From: Thermosaccharophagus gerlachensis
GTDB lineage: Bacteria; Armatimonadota; Fervidibacteria; Fervidibacterales; Thermosaccharophagaceae
Assembly: GCA_041538025.1 (NCBI GenBank)
Contig: JBGOEV010000006.1
Location: forward strand, 1-64,000
DNA length: 64,000 nucleotides
Direction of reading: 5' to 3'
Shown: positions 54,293 through 63,381 of the stretch, piece after piece
How positions within the stretch are numbered: the first letter of the stretch is position 1
Layout of the letters: each line of letters opens with the position of its first letter
Translations under genes and position numbers: made by a program
Notes under the pieces: generated by a model
Databases searched by the model: none
Seen by the model: the letters and a program-made list of their open reading frames with translations, nothing else
Told to the model about the DNA's origin: nothing

Positions 54293-54985
54293 ATGACGAA
54301 TAGAAACAGACATGTTGAGGAACGAGAGAGGTATTTTGAAAGGCTAAGGTATTGCATGGTTCAGACCCAACTTAAAGCTCGTGGCATAAAGGACGAAAGG
54401 GTGCTGAAAGCTTTTATGGAGGTTCCGAGGCATAAATTTGTTTTGCCAGAAGATGAAGATATGGCTTATGAGGACCACCCATTACCGATAGGGTTTAATC
54501 AGACGATCTCTCAACCGTTCATGGTAGCAACAATAACTGAAGCCCTCATGTTGCGCGGTGATGAAAAGGCGCTTGAGGTCGGCGCCGGCTCAGGATATCA
54601 AGCTGCTATATTGGGCAAGCTGTGCAGGGAAGTGTATGCTATTGAGCGTATACCAGAGCTTGCAGAGAGAGCTAAAAAAGTGATCCTTGAACTTGGTTAC
54701 AGCAATGTCCACATAGTTGTAGGCGATGGGACTTTGGGCTTGCCAGAGCATGCGCCGTATGATGCTGTAGTTGTATCAGCAGCTGCCCCAGACATACCTC
54801 CAACGCTAATTGAACAGTTAGCCGATAATGGTAGGCTTGTTATCCCGGTTGGTTCACCATATTCGCAAATCCTTGTGCGTGTGATAAAAGAAGGCGGAAA
54901 GCTAAAGCATGAAAAAATATGTCCGTGCGTCTTTGTCCCTTTAGTTGGGGAATATGGATGGGAAGAGGGAACGGGTGAGCTGTAG
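54293..54985 (+). CDS. pcm: Protein-L-isoaspartate O-methyltransferase
   Basis: Pcm methylates isoaspartate residues formed by ageing so that they can be repaired. The ~230-residue protein has ALEVGAGSGYQAAILG (SAM motif I), FVLPEDEDMAYEDHPLPIG and GFNQTISQPFMVA, the family's conserved N-terminal part, and GRLVIPVGSP near the C terminus. GGTGGGTGA before ATG 54293 fixes the start; a longer frame from 54251 lacks a site. It sits 2 bp before lpxC, so the lipid A cluster could be co-transcribed with it. Confidence 0.94.
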   Translation: MTNRNRHVEERERYFERLRYCMVQTQLKARGIKDERVLKAFMEVPRHKFVLPEDEDMAYEDHPLPIGFNQTISQPFMVATITEALMLRGDEKALEVGAGSGYQAAILGKLCREVYAIERIPELAERAKKVILELGYSNVHIVVGDGTLGLPEHAPYDAVVVSAAAPDIPPTLIEQLADNGRLVIPVGSPYSQILVRVIKEGGKLKHEKICPCVFVPLVGEYGWEEGTGEL

Positions 54986-54987
54986 TA

Positions 54988-55845
54988 ATGCAGAATTTAA
55001 GGAAGACGATAGCAAAGGGAGTAGAATATGAGGGTATTGGGCTACATACTGGCACGCTCACAAAAGTTAGACTAATACCTGTTTCTGAGGTGGACAAAAA
55101 CTCTCCAACTGGAATAGTTTTTCTTCGAGACGGTGTTGCCATACCAGCTCATTTAACCTTCGTTAAATCATCGCAAAGGTGCGTTGTGCTTTCAAACGGT
55201 GATGTGAGTGTGAGCACGGTTGAGCATCTGCTTGCAGCACTTTACTCTTTTGGGATAAGCGATGTGCATATCTTTGTTGAAGGTCAGGAAATACCTATTG
55301 GCAGTGGTGATGCGACACATTGGGTTAGGCTTCTCATGGAAGCAGGCACAAGAGAGCTTGAGCAAGAAAGGAAGGTCATTACAGTCCACAAACCGATTGA
55401 GGTGCGAGATGAAAGGACTGGAGCATACGCGAGGGCTGTGGCAGATAAAAAACTATCAGTGCATTACACTTTTGAACATGAGCGCCCCTTCATCGGGGTG
55501 CAAAGTTTCTTATGCAATGATTTGAGGGCTCATTTCATAAGTGATATAGCTCCTGCTCGAACTTTCGGTTTCATTGAGGAGGTTGAAGAGTTGTTCAAGA
55601 GAGGCTTAGGTAAAGGTGGTTCGCTTGAAAACTGCTTAATCGTTTTCTCGGATGGCTATTCGGCACCACTTAGATTTGAAGACGAGCTTGTGCGTCATAA
55701 GGTGCTTGACTTGATAGGTGACTTGGCTCTTTTGGGTGTAGATTTGAATGCTCACGTGGAGGTCTACAAAGGAGGACACGAGTTACATTTGCAACTTATC
55801 CACCACATATGGGAGAGGTTGATGAGCGGTGAAGGAGAAATTTAA
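54988..55845 (+). CDS. lpxC: UDP-3-O-acyl-N-acetylglucosamine deacetylase
   Basis: LpxC is the zinc-dependent, committed step of lipid A synthesis. The 285-residue protein has the zinc ligand His in STVEHLLAAL (~75), further ligands in ELVRHKVLDLIGD (His, Asp ~235) and the catalytic His in GGHELH near the end. ARTFGFIEEVEEL is also typical. The start at ATG 54988 lies 2 bp after pcm. Its 3' end overlaps the fabZ start by 17 bp. Residues required for activity appear present, giving strong evidence for an LPS-type outer membrane. Confidence 0.96.
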   Translation: MQNLRKTIAKGVEYEGIGLHTGTLTKVRLIPVSEVDKNSPTGIVFLRDGVAIPAHLTFVKSSQRCVVLSNGDVSVSTVEHLLAALYSFGISDVHIFVEGQEIPIGSGDATHWVRLLMEAGTRELEQERKVITVHKPIEVRDERTGAYARAVADKKLSVHYTFEHERPFIGVQSFLCNDLRAHFISDIAPARTFGFIEEVEELFKRGLGKGGSLENCLIVFSDGYSAPLRFEDELVRHKVLDLIGDLALLGVDLNAHVEVYKGGHELHLQLIHHIWERLMSGEGEI

Positions 55846-56323
55846 AGTTGAGGACATACTGCCACACCGTTATCCGTTCCTTTTCGTCGACAGGATAGTA
55901 GAGCTTGAGCCGGGGAAAAGAGCGGTGGCTGAAAAGAATGTCTCGGTCAACGAGCCATATTTTCAAGGGCATTTCCCGGGCTACCCCGTCATGCCCGGTG
56001 TGCTGATACTTGAAGCTATGGCTCAAACAAGTGGTCTCATAATACTGAGCATGCAAGAACATAGAGGGAAAATCGGGCTGCTTGCAGGAATGGAAAGAGC
56101 ACGAATAAGGCGCTCTGTGCTGCCCGGGGATAAACTCATGATGCATGCTGAACTCGTAAATGTGAAAAGCAACATATGCTTCATTGACGCAAAAGCGTAT
56201 GTTGATAACGACTTGGTTGCTGAATGTAGGTTTATCATGGCGCTTCAAGGAAGCCGAATATTTACCGGGGAAAATCAACCTCAGGTAAAAAGTTCTGAAG
56301 GAGATGAGGAGAGTAAAACCTGA
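55829..56323 (+). CDS. fabZ: 3-hydroxyacyl-ACP dehydratase FabZ
   Basis: FabZ dehydrates 3-hydroxyacyl-ACP in fatty acid synthesis. The 164-residue hotdog-fold protein has HRYPFLFVDRI (catalytic His ~11) and GHFPGYPVMPGVLILEAMAQ, with the catalytic Glu in the latter. The GTG start at 55829 lies inside the lpxC end, so the two are translationally coupled; some bacteria fuse them. A polar tail of ~20 residues (GENQPQVKSSEGD) is longer than usual. Placed here, it likely balances acyl-ACP between phospholipid and lipid A. Confidence 0.95.
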   Translation: MKEKFKVEDILPHRYPFLFVDRIVELEPGKRAVAEKNVSVNEPYFQGHFPGYPVMPGVLILEAMAQTSGLIILSMQEHRGKIGLLAGMERARIRRSVLPGDKLMMHAELVNVKSNICFIDAKAYVDNDLVAECRFIMALQGSRIFTGENQPQVKSSEGDEESKT

Positions 56324-56398
56324 AGGCAATCTGATTGTCTAAGCATTGTGAACGACGAGTTAGCCTGAAAGCACAGTGAGAGAGGAGTGTCAAAAGTA

Positions 56399-57280
56399 AT
56401 GGAAGAAATGAATGACGAACTGAACATTGGAGAAGAATTCGGATGGGTTCAATGGCGTAGCAGGGATGACGATGGTGTGGAGAGAAGCCCTGAGCGTAAA
56501 ATCCATCCAACTGCCATCGTAAGTAGAAAAGCCGAAATCGGTGAAAGTGTTGTCATAGGTCCTTACGCGATTATTGAAGACGATGTGATCATAGGCGATG
56601 GGACAATAATTGAGGCTAACGTCATAGTAAAGCGATGGACACGCATAGGTAAAGATAACCATATCTATCCTGGCACTGTGCTCGGTGGCGAACCACAAGA
56701 TGTGAGATTTAAAGGGAAGAGAAGTTACCTTATCATCGGCGACAACAACGTCATAAGGGAACATGTGACGATACATCGTTCGACGAAGGAAGAGGGCGCA
56801 ACTGTCATAGGGAACAACTGCATGATAATGGCATACTGCCACATTGGGCATGATTGTGTTATCGGTAACTTTGTTAACATAGCAAGCTACACAGGCATAA
56901 GTGGGCATACCGTTATTGAGGATCAAGCTGTGATAGGTGGGATGGTTGGGGTGCACCAATGGACAACAATAGGACGATTAGCAATGATAGGAGGCATGTC
57001 AAAGGTCGTCAGAGATATACCACCGTTCATGCTTGCCGATGGACGACCAGCAACTGTGAAAGGGATAAACAAGGTGGGTTTGGCGAGGGATGGAATACCG
57101 CCGAAAGTGAGAATGGATTTGCACAGAGCTTACAAAATCCTTTACCGCTCCAACTTGAACACAACACAAGCGCTTGAACAAATCTTGAGTGAGATAAACC
57201 CAAGCCCAGAAGTGCTTTACCTCGTTGAGTTCATGAAACGAATTAAGGAAGGCAGGTTTGGAAGACAACGAAACAAATGA
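56399..57280 (+). CDS. lpxA: UDP-N-acetylglucosamine acyltransferase with N-terminal extension
   Basis: LpxA transfers a 3-hydroxyacyl chain to UDP-GlcNAc, the first lipid A step. The ~293-residue protein shows the left-handed beta-helix repeats (KIHPTAIV, IGPYAII, VIIGDGTIIEANV) and CHIGHDCVIGN with the catalytic His. A C-terminal helical part has RDGIPPKVRMDLHRAY. Family members usually begin near the IHPTAIV segment; here about 34 acidic residues precede it. ATG 56399 is the best start, with GAGGAG at 56382-56387 (11-bp spacing); GTG 56387 overlaps the site. The acyl chain length cannot be read. Confidence 0.93.
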   Translation: MEEMNDELNIGEEFGWVQWRSRDDDGVERSPERKIHPTAIVSRKAEIGESVVIGPYAIIEDDVIIGDGTIIEANVIVKRWTRIGKDNHIYPGTVLGGEPQDVRFKGKRSYLIIGDNNVIREHVTIHRSTKEEGATVIGNNCMIMAYCHIGHDCVIGNFVNIASYTGISGHTVIEDQAVIGGMVGVHQWTTIGRLAMIGGMSKVVRDIPPFMLADGRPATVKGINKVGLARDGIPPKVRMDLHRAYKILYRSNLNTTQALEQILSEINPSPEVLYLVEFMKRIKEGRFGRQRNK

Positions 57281-57316
57281 AGCTCTCAACCAATTCACCC
57301 CTCAACGCTAAGTAAG

Positions 57317-58573
57317 ATGAGGTGCATGAATTCATCCCGGCACAACCGCGCTTTGCGGGAAACCTTAAACAGTCGCCCATTGTGTTTTTTTCTATCGGTT
57401 GGAGATGCATCAGCTGATCTGTATGCCTCTATGCTCGTTAAGGAATTGCGCAACATAAGAAAGCACATTGAGTTTTTGGGCATAGGTGGACCAAGGATGC
57501 GAGATGCAGGTGTATTCCTGTTTGCAGAGACGACAAAGTATAGTGCCATAGGTTTGTTTGCAGCTCTGCCATATGTCCTCAGGGTTTGGAGCATCTTTAG
57601 GCGTTTTCTTTCACTGCTTATGGAAAGACGCCCTGATGCTTTCATTGCCCTTGACTTTGGTGCCGTGAATAGAAGGCTAACAAAGCTCACTGCAAATATG
57701 CATATCCCGACAATTTACTATGTTACTCCTGGCTTCTGGACAAAGAAGGTTGAATCCGTCAAGCGATACATTCATCCCAAGGTCATCTATGTGCCGATTT
57801 ATGAGTGGCAAAGGAACATACTATTAAGCGCTGGCGCGTCGCCAGATCAGGTTGTATATCTTGGGCACCCATTAGCTGACGCAATACCGAGTGAGCTCAC
57901 AAGGGAAGTAGCTGAGGCAAGGCTTGGAATACAACATAAAGAACCTTTTGAAAAGCCGATAAGGGTAGCGCTGCTTCCGGGGAGCAGGGTAGGTGAGGTG
58001 AAAGATAACATCGGCATTATGCTTGATGCTATAGAACATGCAAAGCATCTTACAGGTATAACCGAGTTTGAACTACTGATAGCGCGCTCGCCAACAGTGA
58101 GCGAAGCGCTGATTGCAAGGGCTGTCTCAAAAGCCACGAAAGCCTTAAGCGGAGCACAGGTGCGCATCTACAGTGGCATGACTCACGAAGTGCTCAAGGC
58201 TTCAGACATAGCCCTCGTTGTTACTGGGACAGCCACGCTCGAAGCTGCGTTGCTCGGTATACCAACGATTGCTATCTTCTCCACAAACTGGCTTAACAGA
58301 ATCCATGCCATAATCATAAACAAGACGAGTTTCCCATTCAAGGAATGGGGGTTCATCTCTTTGCCGAACAGGCTTATAGGTGAGAAGGTTATGCCAGAGT
58401 TTGTGCTTTGGTCATGTAAAGCCGAAAGCATTGGGATGCAAATAGCCTCTTGGATTTCAAATCCAAGCGAAGCTGAAGCAGTCGCTAACAGATTGACGAG
58501 TGTTCGCAAAATTATTGGTGAGCGTGGCACCACAAGGCGCGTTGCTGAGTTGATTATGTCACGAATATCGTAG
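57317..58573 (+). CDS. lpxB: Lipid-A-disaccharide synthase
   Basis: LpxB condenses UDP-diacylglucosamine with lipid X to the lipid A disaccharide at the inner membrane face. The 418-residue GT19 protein has FLSVGDASADLYASMLVKEL (substrate-loop variant of AGEASGD), GIGGPRM, VTPGFWTKK, LPGSRVGEV and a TGTATLEAALLGIPTI segment. Length and domain order are normal. The ATG at 57317 or 57326 could start it; the ribosome binding site is weak. It follows lpxA by 36 bp. Confidence 0.92.
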   Translation: MRCMNSSRHNRALRETLNSRPLCFFLSVGDASADLYASMLVKELRNIRKHIEFLGIGGPRMRDAGVFLFAETTKYSAIGLFAALPYVLRVWSIFRRFLSLLMERRPDAFIALDFGAVNRRLTKLTANMHIPTIYYVTPGFWTKKVESVKRYIHPKVIYVPIYEWQRNILLSAGASPDQVVYLGHPLADAIPSELTREVAEARLGIQHKEPFEKPIRVALLPGSRVGEVKDNIGIMLDAIEHAKHLTGITEFELLIARSPTVSEALIARAVSKATKALSGAQVRIYSGMTHEVLKASDIALVVTGTATLEAALLGIPTIAIFSTNWLNRIHAIIINKTSFPFKEWGFISLPNRLIGEKVMPEFVLWSCKAESIGMQIASWISNPSEAEAVANRLTSVRKIIGERGTTRRVAELIMSRIS

Positions 58574-58615
58574 GGCAGTTTTGAACCATTACGGAAAGGG
58601 GCTCAACGGGAATCG

Positions 58616-60487
58616 GTGATAGACAAGATGGTAAACAATGTGTGTGAGAAGCTCAAAACTGCAATTAGGAAGGTAAAGAAGGAAGCTTTCATTCGCTTGA
58701 TATGCGAGTTCAAGCCATACTGGCATAGGATACTTTTGCTGCTTATCTTTGTGGCTCTTTCCGAAGGCATAAGACTATACATAGTTTGGCTGACACAGGA
58801 TTTGCTTAAGCCAATGGTTTATGAGGGTTTTAAAGAACAGCGTTGCGACCCGTTCATTGAACAGCTGAAAAGCCTCATCTCTTTGTTCGTAGCCTCTCCG
58901 AGGTATACTCAGCTTGTAGCAATATGCATTGCTATCATACTTCTCGCGTTCCTTAAAGCCCTGTTCTCATTTGCACATACCTTCATAGCTAACCAGCTGT
59001 GCCAAAAGGTCATCATGAATTTACGCCACAAGCTTTATGCTCACATGCAGTTGCTATCTACCTCGTTCTACGAATCTCACGGGACTGGAAGGTTGCTTTC
59101 ACATTTGACTAATGACTTGAATGTGCTTCAGGTCATGAGTGCCATCGGAATTCAAGACATCATTGCAACACCATTTCAAATGCTTGGCGCTCTCGTGTTG
59201 ATGACACACATAAGCTGGCATTTGACATTGACCGTGCTTTTAATAGTCCCAGTTACTGCATGGCTCATTTATGCTACGGGGAAGCGTATAAAAGCTGTTA
59301 CAGCACGCATTCAATCTTCTCTTTCCGAGCTAATGCGAATCCTAACGGAAGCCCTCTCATCAATGCAAATTGTGCAAATCTTCGGCGTTGAAGAAGAAGC
59401 TCTCAAGCGCTTCCGTGAGGGGAACATCCGTGTTTACAGGGAGATGTTGAGGAGCTTACGTATAAAGTCGGCTCTCACGCCCTTGATTGAGTTTATTGCT
59501 CTCTTCGGTGTTGCTGTAGGCTTGCTGATAGGTGGCTACGAAGTTATTGCGGGCAAGATAGCTCCAGAAAGCCTTGTGCCGTTTATGATTTATTTCCATT
59601 TGCTTGCTTCTGGCTTCCGCAACATGAGCCGAATGAACATCGTCAGGGAAGAAGTAAGTGCAGCAAGCGAAAGGATTTACAAGGTATTTGATATCCCGCC
59701 ACAGATCGCTGATGCAGCTGATGCAATTGAGCTTGAAGATGTGAAAGGGCACATAGTTTTTGAGCATGTGAGTTTTACATATCCCGATGGTAAGGTTGCT
59801 CTCAACGATGTCAGTTTTGAGATAAAACCGGGTGAACGCGTCGCGATTGTCGGACCAAGCGGCTCTGGAAAAACAACTATAGCAAAGCTTCTGTTACGCC
59901 TATATGAACCACAAGAGGGAAAGATTTCCATAGACGGAAATGATATAAGACGCATAAAGTTATCGTGCCTGCGGAAGGTAATAGGGCTTGTCCCTCAAGA
60001 GGTGATATTGTTTGACGACACCGTATTTGATAACATAGCCCTTGGGAAACCGGGGGCAAGTGAACAGGAGGTAGTTTGGGCTGCTATACTCGCAAACGCT
60101 CATGAGTTCATATCAAAGCTCCCGAATGGCTATAGAACTGTTATAGGTGAAAGGGGCGCACGCCTCTCTATGGGTCAAAGACAGCGTATAGCAATAGCAA
60201 GAACAATCATACGAGACCCAAAAATACTTATACTTGATGAAGCGACATCAAATTTGGACAGCGAAGCAGAAGCCGAGGTGCAAAAAGCTCTTAAGAGCAT
60301 AAGCAATGGGAGAACGATGATCATAATCGCACACCGATTAAGCAGCATTAAAGATGTTGACAGGGTGTTGGTTATGCTAAACGGCACAATCGTTGAGGAA
60401 GGTTCTCATGAGGAATTGATTAAAGCACACGGTGTGTATCATAAGCTTCATCAGTTCCAAATGGGCTATGGGCTTTTGGAGGGATAG
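58616..60487 (+). CDS. msbA: Lipid A export ABC transporter, MsbA type
   Basis: The ~623-residue half-transporter has an N-terminal six-helix membrane domain (~30-370). A nucleotide-binding domain follows with GPSGSGKTT (Walker A ~418), LSMGQRQRIAIART (signature) and ILILDEATSNLD (Walker B). MsbA flips lipid A across the inner membrane. Its place between lpxB and kdtA supports this substrate, although other lipid or drug exporters look similar. GTG 58616 is the first start; ATG 58628 is possible. Its 3' end is 28 bp from the kdtA ATG. Confidence 0.9.
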   Translation: MIDKMVNNVCEKLKTAIRKVKKEAFIRLICEFKPYWHRILLLLIFVALSEGIRLYIVWLTQDLLKPMVYEGFKEQRCDPFIEQLKSLISLFVASPRYTQLVAICIAIILLAFLKALFSFAHTFIANQLCQKVIMNLRHKLYAHMQLLSTSFYESHGTGRLLSHLTNDLNVLQVMSAIGIQDIIATPFQMLGALVLMTHISWHLTLTVLLIVPVTAWLIYATGKRIKAVTARIQSSLSELMRILTEALSSMQIVQIFGVEEEALKRFREGNIRVYREMLRSLRIKSALTPLIEFIALFGVAVGLLIGGYEVIAGKIAPESLVPFMIYFHLLASGFRNMSRMNIVREEVSAASERIYKVFDIPPQIADAADAIELEDVKGHIVFEHVSFTYPDGKVALNDVSFEIKPGERVAIVGPSGSGKTTIAKLLLRLYEPQEGKISIDGNDIRRIKLSCLRKVIGLVPQEVILFDDTVFDNIALGKPGASEQEVVWAAILANAHEFISKLPNGYRTVIGERGARLSMGQRQRIAIARTIIRDPKILILDEATSNLDSEAEAEVQKALKSISNGRTMIIIAHRLSSIKDVDRVLVMLNGTIVEEGSHEELIKAHGVYHKLHQFQMGYGLLEG

Positions 60488-60515
60488 TTTTAACTTGAGG
60501 AGTCAAACTAAAGCC

Positions 60516-61862
60516 ATGCATCCCGATAACAGCAGTGTGCAATTGATTTATGCTATCTACAATCTTGCCCTTCACGGCGCCACGCCAGCGATTGTGGCTT
60601 ACATGCTTTATAGGCTACTCATAGGGCACAAAGGGTGGGGTGCTGTTAAAAACTGGGTCGGCGATATGCCAAAGCCAGATGGCGAACGGCTCGGCAAACG
60701 AATATGGGTGCATGCTGTTTCGGTTGGCGAAGTGATGGCTGCACATGCCCTTATCAAGAAACTGCGCGAGATGTCCAAAGAGCTGTGGATGCTATTGACT
60801 ACAGTCACAGACGCAGGACAACAAGTCGCCAGAAAACAAATCCTTGAAGTGAACGCTATTGGCTACCTCCCGCTTGATTATCGTTGGGCTGTTACACGAG
60901 CTATGCATATAGTCAATCCACATGTGCTCGTCTTGATTGAAGGAGAGCTGTGGCCAAACATTATCAGGGAAGCGAAGGCAAACTTGGCACGCGTTGTGCT
61001 CGCTAATGGCAGGGTTTCAGATGCAACATATAGACGAGCTTTAAGTTACGCACGCCCATTCTATAAAGCTTTGCTCAGCCAATTTGATGCCTTACTTATG
61101 CGCACAGAAGTTGATGCTGAGCGAATCGTCTCTATGGGCGCAGATGAGAAAAAGGTTTTAATCACGGGTGACATAAAGCTTGATGTGCCAATGAAAAGCG
61201 GTAACGAATTGAAACGCATGAGAGAAAGGTTGCTCAAAGAGTTTGGAATGAACGAGAGTAACCTCATTTGGGTGGCTGGGAGCACCCACGAAGGTGAAGA
61301 AGAATTGCTTTTGCATGTTTACAAAAAGTTGCTGGTGCATTTCCCGTCGCTTCGGTTGATTATTGCTCCGAGGCATATTGAGCGCTCAAAAGAAGTTGCA
61401 GAGTTGATAGCAAAAAATCGCTTTTGGTGTGTGCGACGGTCAGCTATAATTCAGGGCTCTCTGAAACCATCGGCAATATCAATGGCATCAGCTACACCTG
61501 TTTACTTGCTTGATACCGTTGGCGAATTGAAAGATGTTTACGCCATCGCTACTGTAGCATTTGTAGGTGGTAGTATGATACCGCGCGGTGGACATAATGT
61601 AACTGAACCAATCATCTACGGATGCCCGGTGGTCTTCGGAAAACATGTTTATAACTTCAGACCACATGCTGTTACTTTGCAATCGTTTGGCGTTGGCTTC
61701 ATGGTTGAGAGTGTAGAGGAGCTGTTCAATGTAGTGTTGCAGTTTCTTTCATCATCTACAAAGCGTGAGGAAGTGAGGAGGCGCTCATTGCTCCTCATTA
61801 AAGAAAACAGCGGTGCTGCAACAAGAACAGCCGAACAAATACTAAAGCTGCTTAACTTGTGA
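60516..61862 (+). CDS. waaA: 3-deoxy-D-manno-octulosonic acid transferase
   Basis: KdtA/WaaA adds Kdo to lipid A. The ~448-residue GT30 protein has an N-terminal anchor segment, WVHAVSVGEVMAAHALI, LIEGELWPNIIREAK (conserved Glu), VLANGRVSD, and C-terminal GGSMIPRGGHNVTEP, which binds CMP-Kdo. ATG 60516 is chosen with GAGGAG at 60496-60501, a wide spacing; a longer frame overlapping msbA lacks a signal. It ends 4 bp from the convergent era gene. Whether one or several Kdo are added cannot be told. Confidence 0.94.
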   Translation: MHPDNSSVQLIYAIYNLALHGATPAIVAYMLYRLLIGHKGWGAVKNWVGDMPKPDGERLGKRIWVHAVSVGEVMAAHALIKKLREMSKELWMLLTTVTDAGQQVARKQILEVNAIGYLPLDYRWAVTRAMHIVNPHVLVLIEGELWPNIIREAKANLARVVLANGRVSDATYRRALSYARPFYKALLSQFDALLMRTEVDAERIVSMGADEKKVLITGDIKLDVPMKSGNELKRMRERLLKEFGMNESNLIWVAGSTHEGEEELLLHVYKKLLVHFPSLRLIIAPRHIERSKEVAELIAKNRFWCVRRSAIIQGSLKPSAISMASATPVYLLDTVGELKDVYAIATVAFVGGSMIPRGGHNVTEPIIYGCPVVFGKHVYNFRPHAVTLQSFGVGFMVESVEELFNVVLQFLSSSTKREEVRRRSLLLIKENSGAATRTAEQILKLLNL

Positions 61863-61866
61863 CCCC

Positions 61867-62829
61867 TTACCTCGGTTTTACGAAATAACCAAAGCGCCTT
61901 AGAGCCTGTTCGTCTTTACGCCAATCTTCTGCAACTTTCACCCACAGCTCAAGATAAACATGCCTTTTGAGGTAATCTTCAATTGATGCTCTTGCCCTTT
62001 GACCGATGCGTTTTATCATTGCTCCACCTTTGCCAATTACAATCTTCTTCTGGCTTTCCCTCTCAACATAGATCGTCGCTGCTATGTAAACTACGCCATT
62101 TGGGCGTTCTTCAAATTCATCCACAAGCACAGCTATGCAATGTGGCACTTCTTGCTGGAGCTCATGGATTGCTGCCTCCCGTATTAACTCTGCAAGCATA
62201 AATTTCTCTGGCATCTCTGTGAGTGTTCCCTTGGGGTAGTAGCGAGGTCCTTCGGGGAGCAGTTCAACTACCTTCTCAACAAGCTTCCCAACATTTGTTC
62301 CAAGTGTCGCTGATATATCAATTGCGAATTCAAAGTCACCAAGCGCTGTATATTGCAAGCTGCGTTCGTGAAGCACATCTGGTTTGACTAAATCCCTTTT
62401 GTTTAGCGCAAGTATAATAGGCGCTTTCAAACGCTTCAACTGCTTTGCTGCAAGCTCATCCTCGTATGTTGGTGGCACAGACACATCAACCACAAATATG
62501 ACCAAATCTGCATCGGGCAATTGAGCTGTTGCTTCCTCAACCAAATAGGCGCCGAGTTTGTGTTTCGGTTGATGTATTCCGGGGGTGTCAACGAAAATGA
62601 TCTGGGCGTTCTCAAGCTCGAGTATGCCAATTATGCGGTTGCGCGTTGTCTGTGGCTTCGGTGAAACGATGGCGATCTTCTCACCGATTAGCAAATTGAG
62701 TAGCGTTGACTTACCCACATTTGGTCTGCCCCAAAGCGTCACGAAACCGGATTTAAAACCGGGTGGAGTTTCACCAACTTCAAGCCATTCAAAATTTATT
62801 TCCTTCCCCTCGCTGACAACATTATCCAT
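61867..62829 (-). CDS. era: GTPase Era
   Basis: Era binds 16S rRNA and helps assemble the small ribosomal subunit. The ~320-residue protein has WGRPNVGKSTLLN (G1), the G2 Thr region (TTRNRIIGI), FVDTPGIHQP (G3) and LALNKRDLV (G4). A C-terminal KH domain carries KIVIGKGGAMIKRIG. The start at ATG 62829 overlaps the end of the upstream cupin gene by 8 bp, and GGGGTG stands 6 bp before it; an ATG at 62853 is less likely. It converges tightly on waaA. Confidence 0.95.
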   Translation of the reverse strand: MDNVVSEGKEINFEWLEVGETPPGFKSGFVTLWGRPNVGKSTLLNLLIGEKIAIVSPKPQTTRNRIIGILELENAQIIFVDTPGIHQPKHKLGAYLVEEATAQLPDADLVIFVVDVSVPPTYEDELAAKQLKRLKAPIILALNKRDLVKPDVLHERSLQYTALGDFEFAIDISATLGTNVGKLVEKVVELLPEGPRYYPKGTLTEMPEKFMLAELIREAAIHELQQEVPHCIAVLVDEFEERPNGVVYIAATIYVERESQKKIVIGKGGAMIKRIGQRARASIEDYLKRHVYLELWVKVAEDWRKDEQALRRFGYFVKPR

Positions 62830-63277
62830 GCTTGACACCCCAATCGTAGCCAATCAATGCTGTGTTATACGGAAGCCTATGTTCGTCTGGATGTTCTCTG
62901 TTATAAGGTTTGTCAGGGCAATTGAGAACATATGCCATTTCATTCCCAAGCGCTGTAAAGCCATGCCACACTTTCGGCGGTATCATCACCAACATCCTGT
63001 TATGGTCACCCATAATGAACTCGTTTATTTCGCCCTTCGTTGGCGAGTCATCCCGCAAGTCGGCAAGCACAAGTTTAATCATCCCCTTTATAGCGCACAA
63101 GTAATCGGTTTGATGCTCATGCATATGCCACGCTTTTATAACGCCCGGATAACATGTCGTGATGTAAACTTGCCCGAAGCTGTGGAATATGTCATCGTCA
63201 CAGCGTAAGACCTCAAATAGAAACCCTCTTTCATCGGCATGCACTACAAGCTTTTTAACAACAACACCATCAATCAT
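62822..63277 (-). CDS. RmlC-like cupin, dTDP-sugar 3,5-epimerase-type
   Basis: The 151-residue cupin has DERGFLFEV near the N terminus and QVYITTCYPGVIKAWHMHEHQ with a dense His cluster (~38-58). LVMIPPKVWHGFTAL follows. This matches the dTDP-4-dehydrorhamnose 3,5-epimerase-like family, including short WxcM-type proteins. Whether it epimerises a nucleotide sugar or binds another ligand is not clear; no other rml gene is present. It has AGGAGTG upstream of ATG 63277, and its TAA overlaps the era start. Confidence 0.75.
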   Translation of the reverse strand: MIDGVVVKKLVVHADERGFLFEVLRCDDDIFHSFGQVYITTCYPGVIKAWHMHEHQTDYLCAIKGMIKLVLADLRDDSPTKGEINEFIMGDHNRMLVMIPPKVWHGFTALGNEMAYVLNCPDKPYNREHPDEHRLPYNTALIGYDWGVKHG

Positions 63278-63305
63278 GCCATCATCACACTCCTAAACCG
63301 ACATT

Positions 63306-63364
63306 AAAAAGATGCCAGCAAGCCTTTCCACCCCCTCTGAGTTCCATGACAAGGCTTGCTGGCA
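63306..63364 (-). terminator. Intrinsic terminator after phosphofructokinase gene
   Basis: TGCCAGCAAGCCTT (63313-63326) and AAGGCTTGCTGGCA (63351-63364) form a perfect 14-bp inverted repeat with a 24-base loop. On the minus strand the stem is followed by TC and then TTTTT (63306-63310), a classic Rho-independent arrangement 18 bp beyond the phosphofructokinase stop. Confidence 0.8.
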
Positions 63365-63381
63365 CATGCATTCAACATGCG

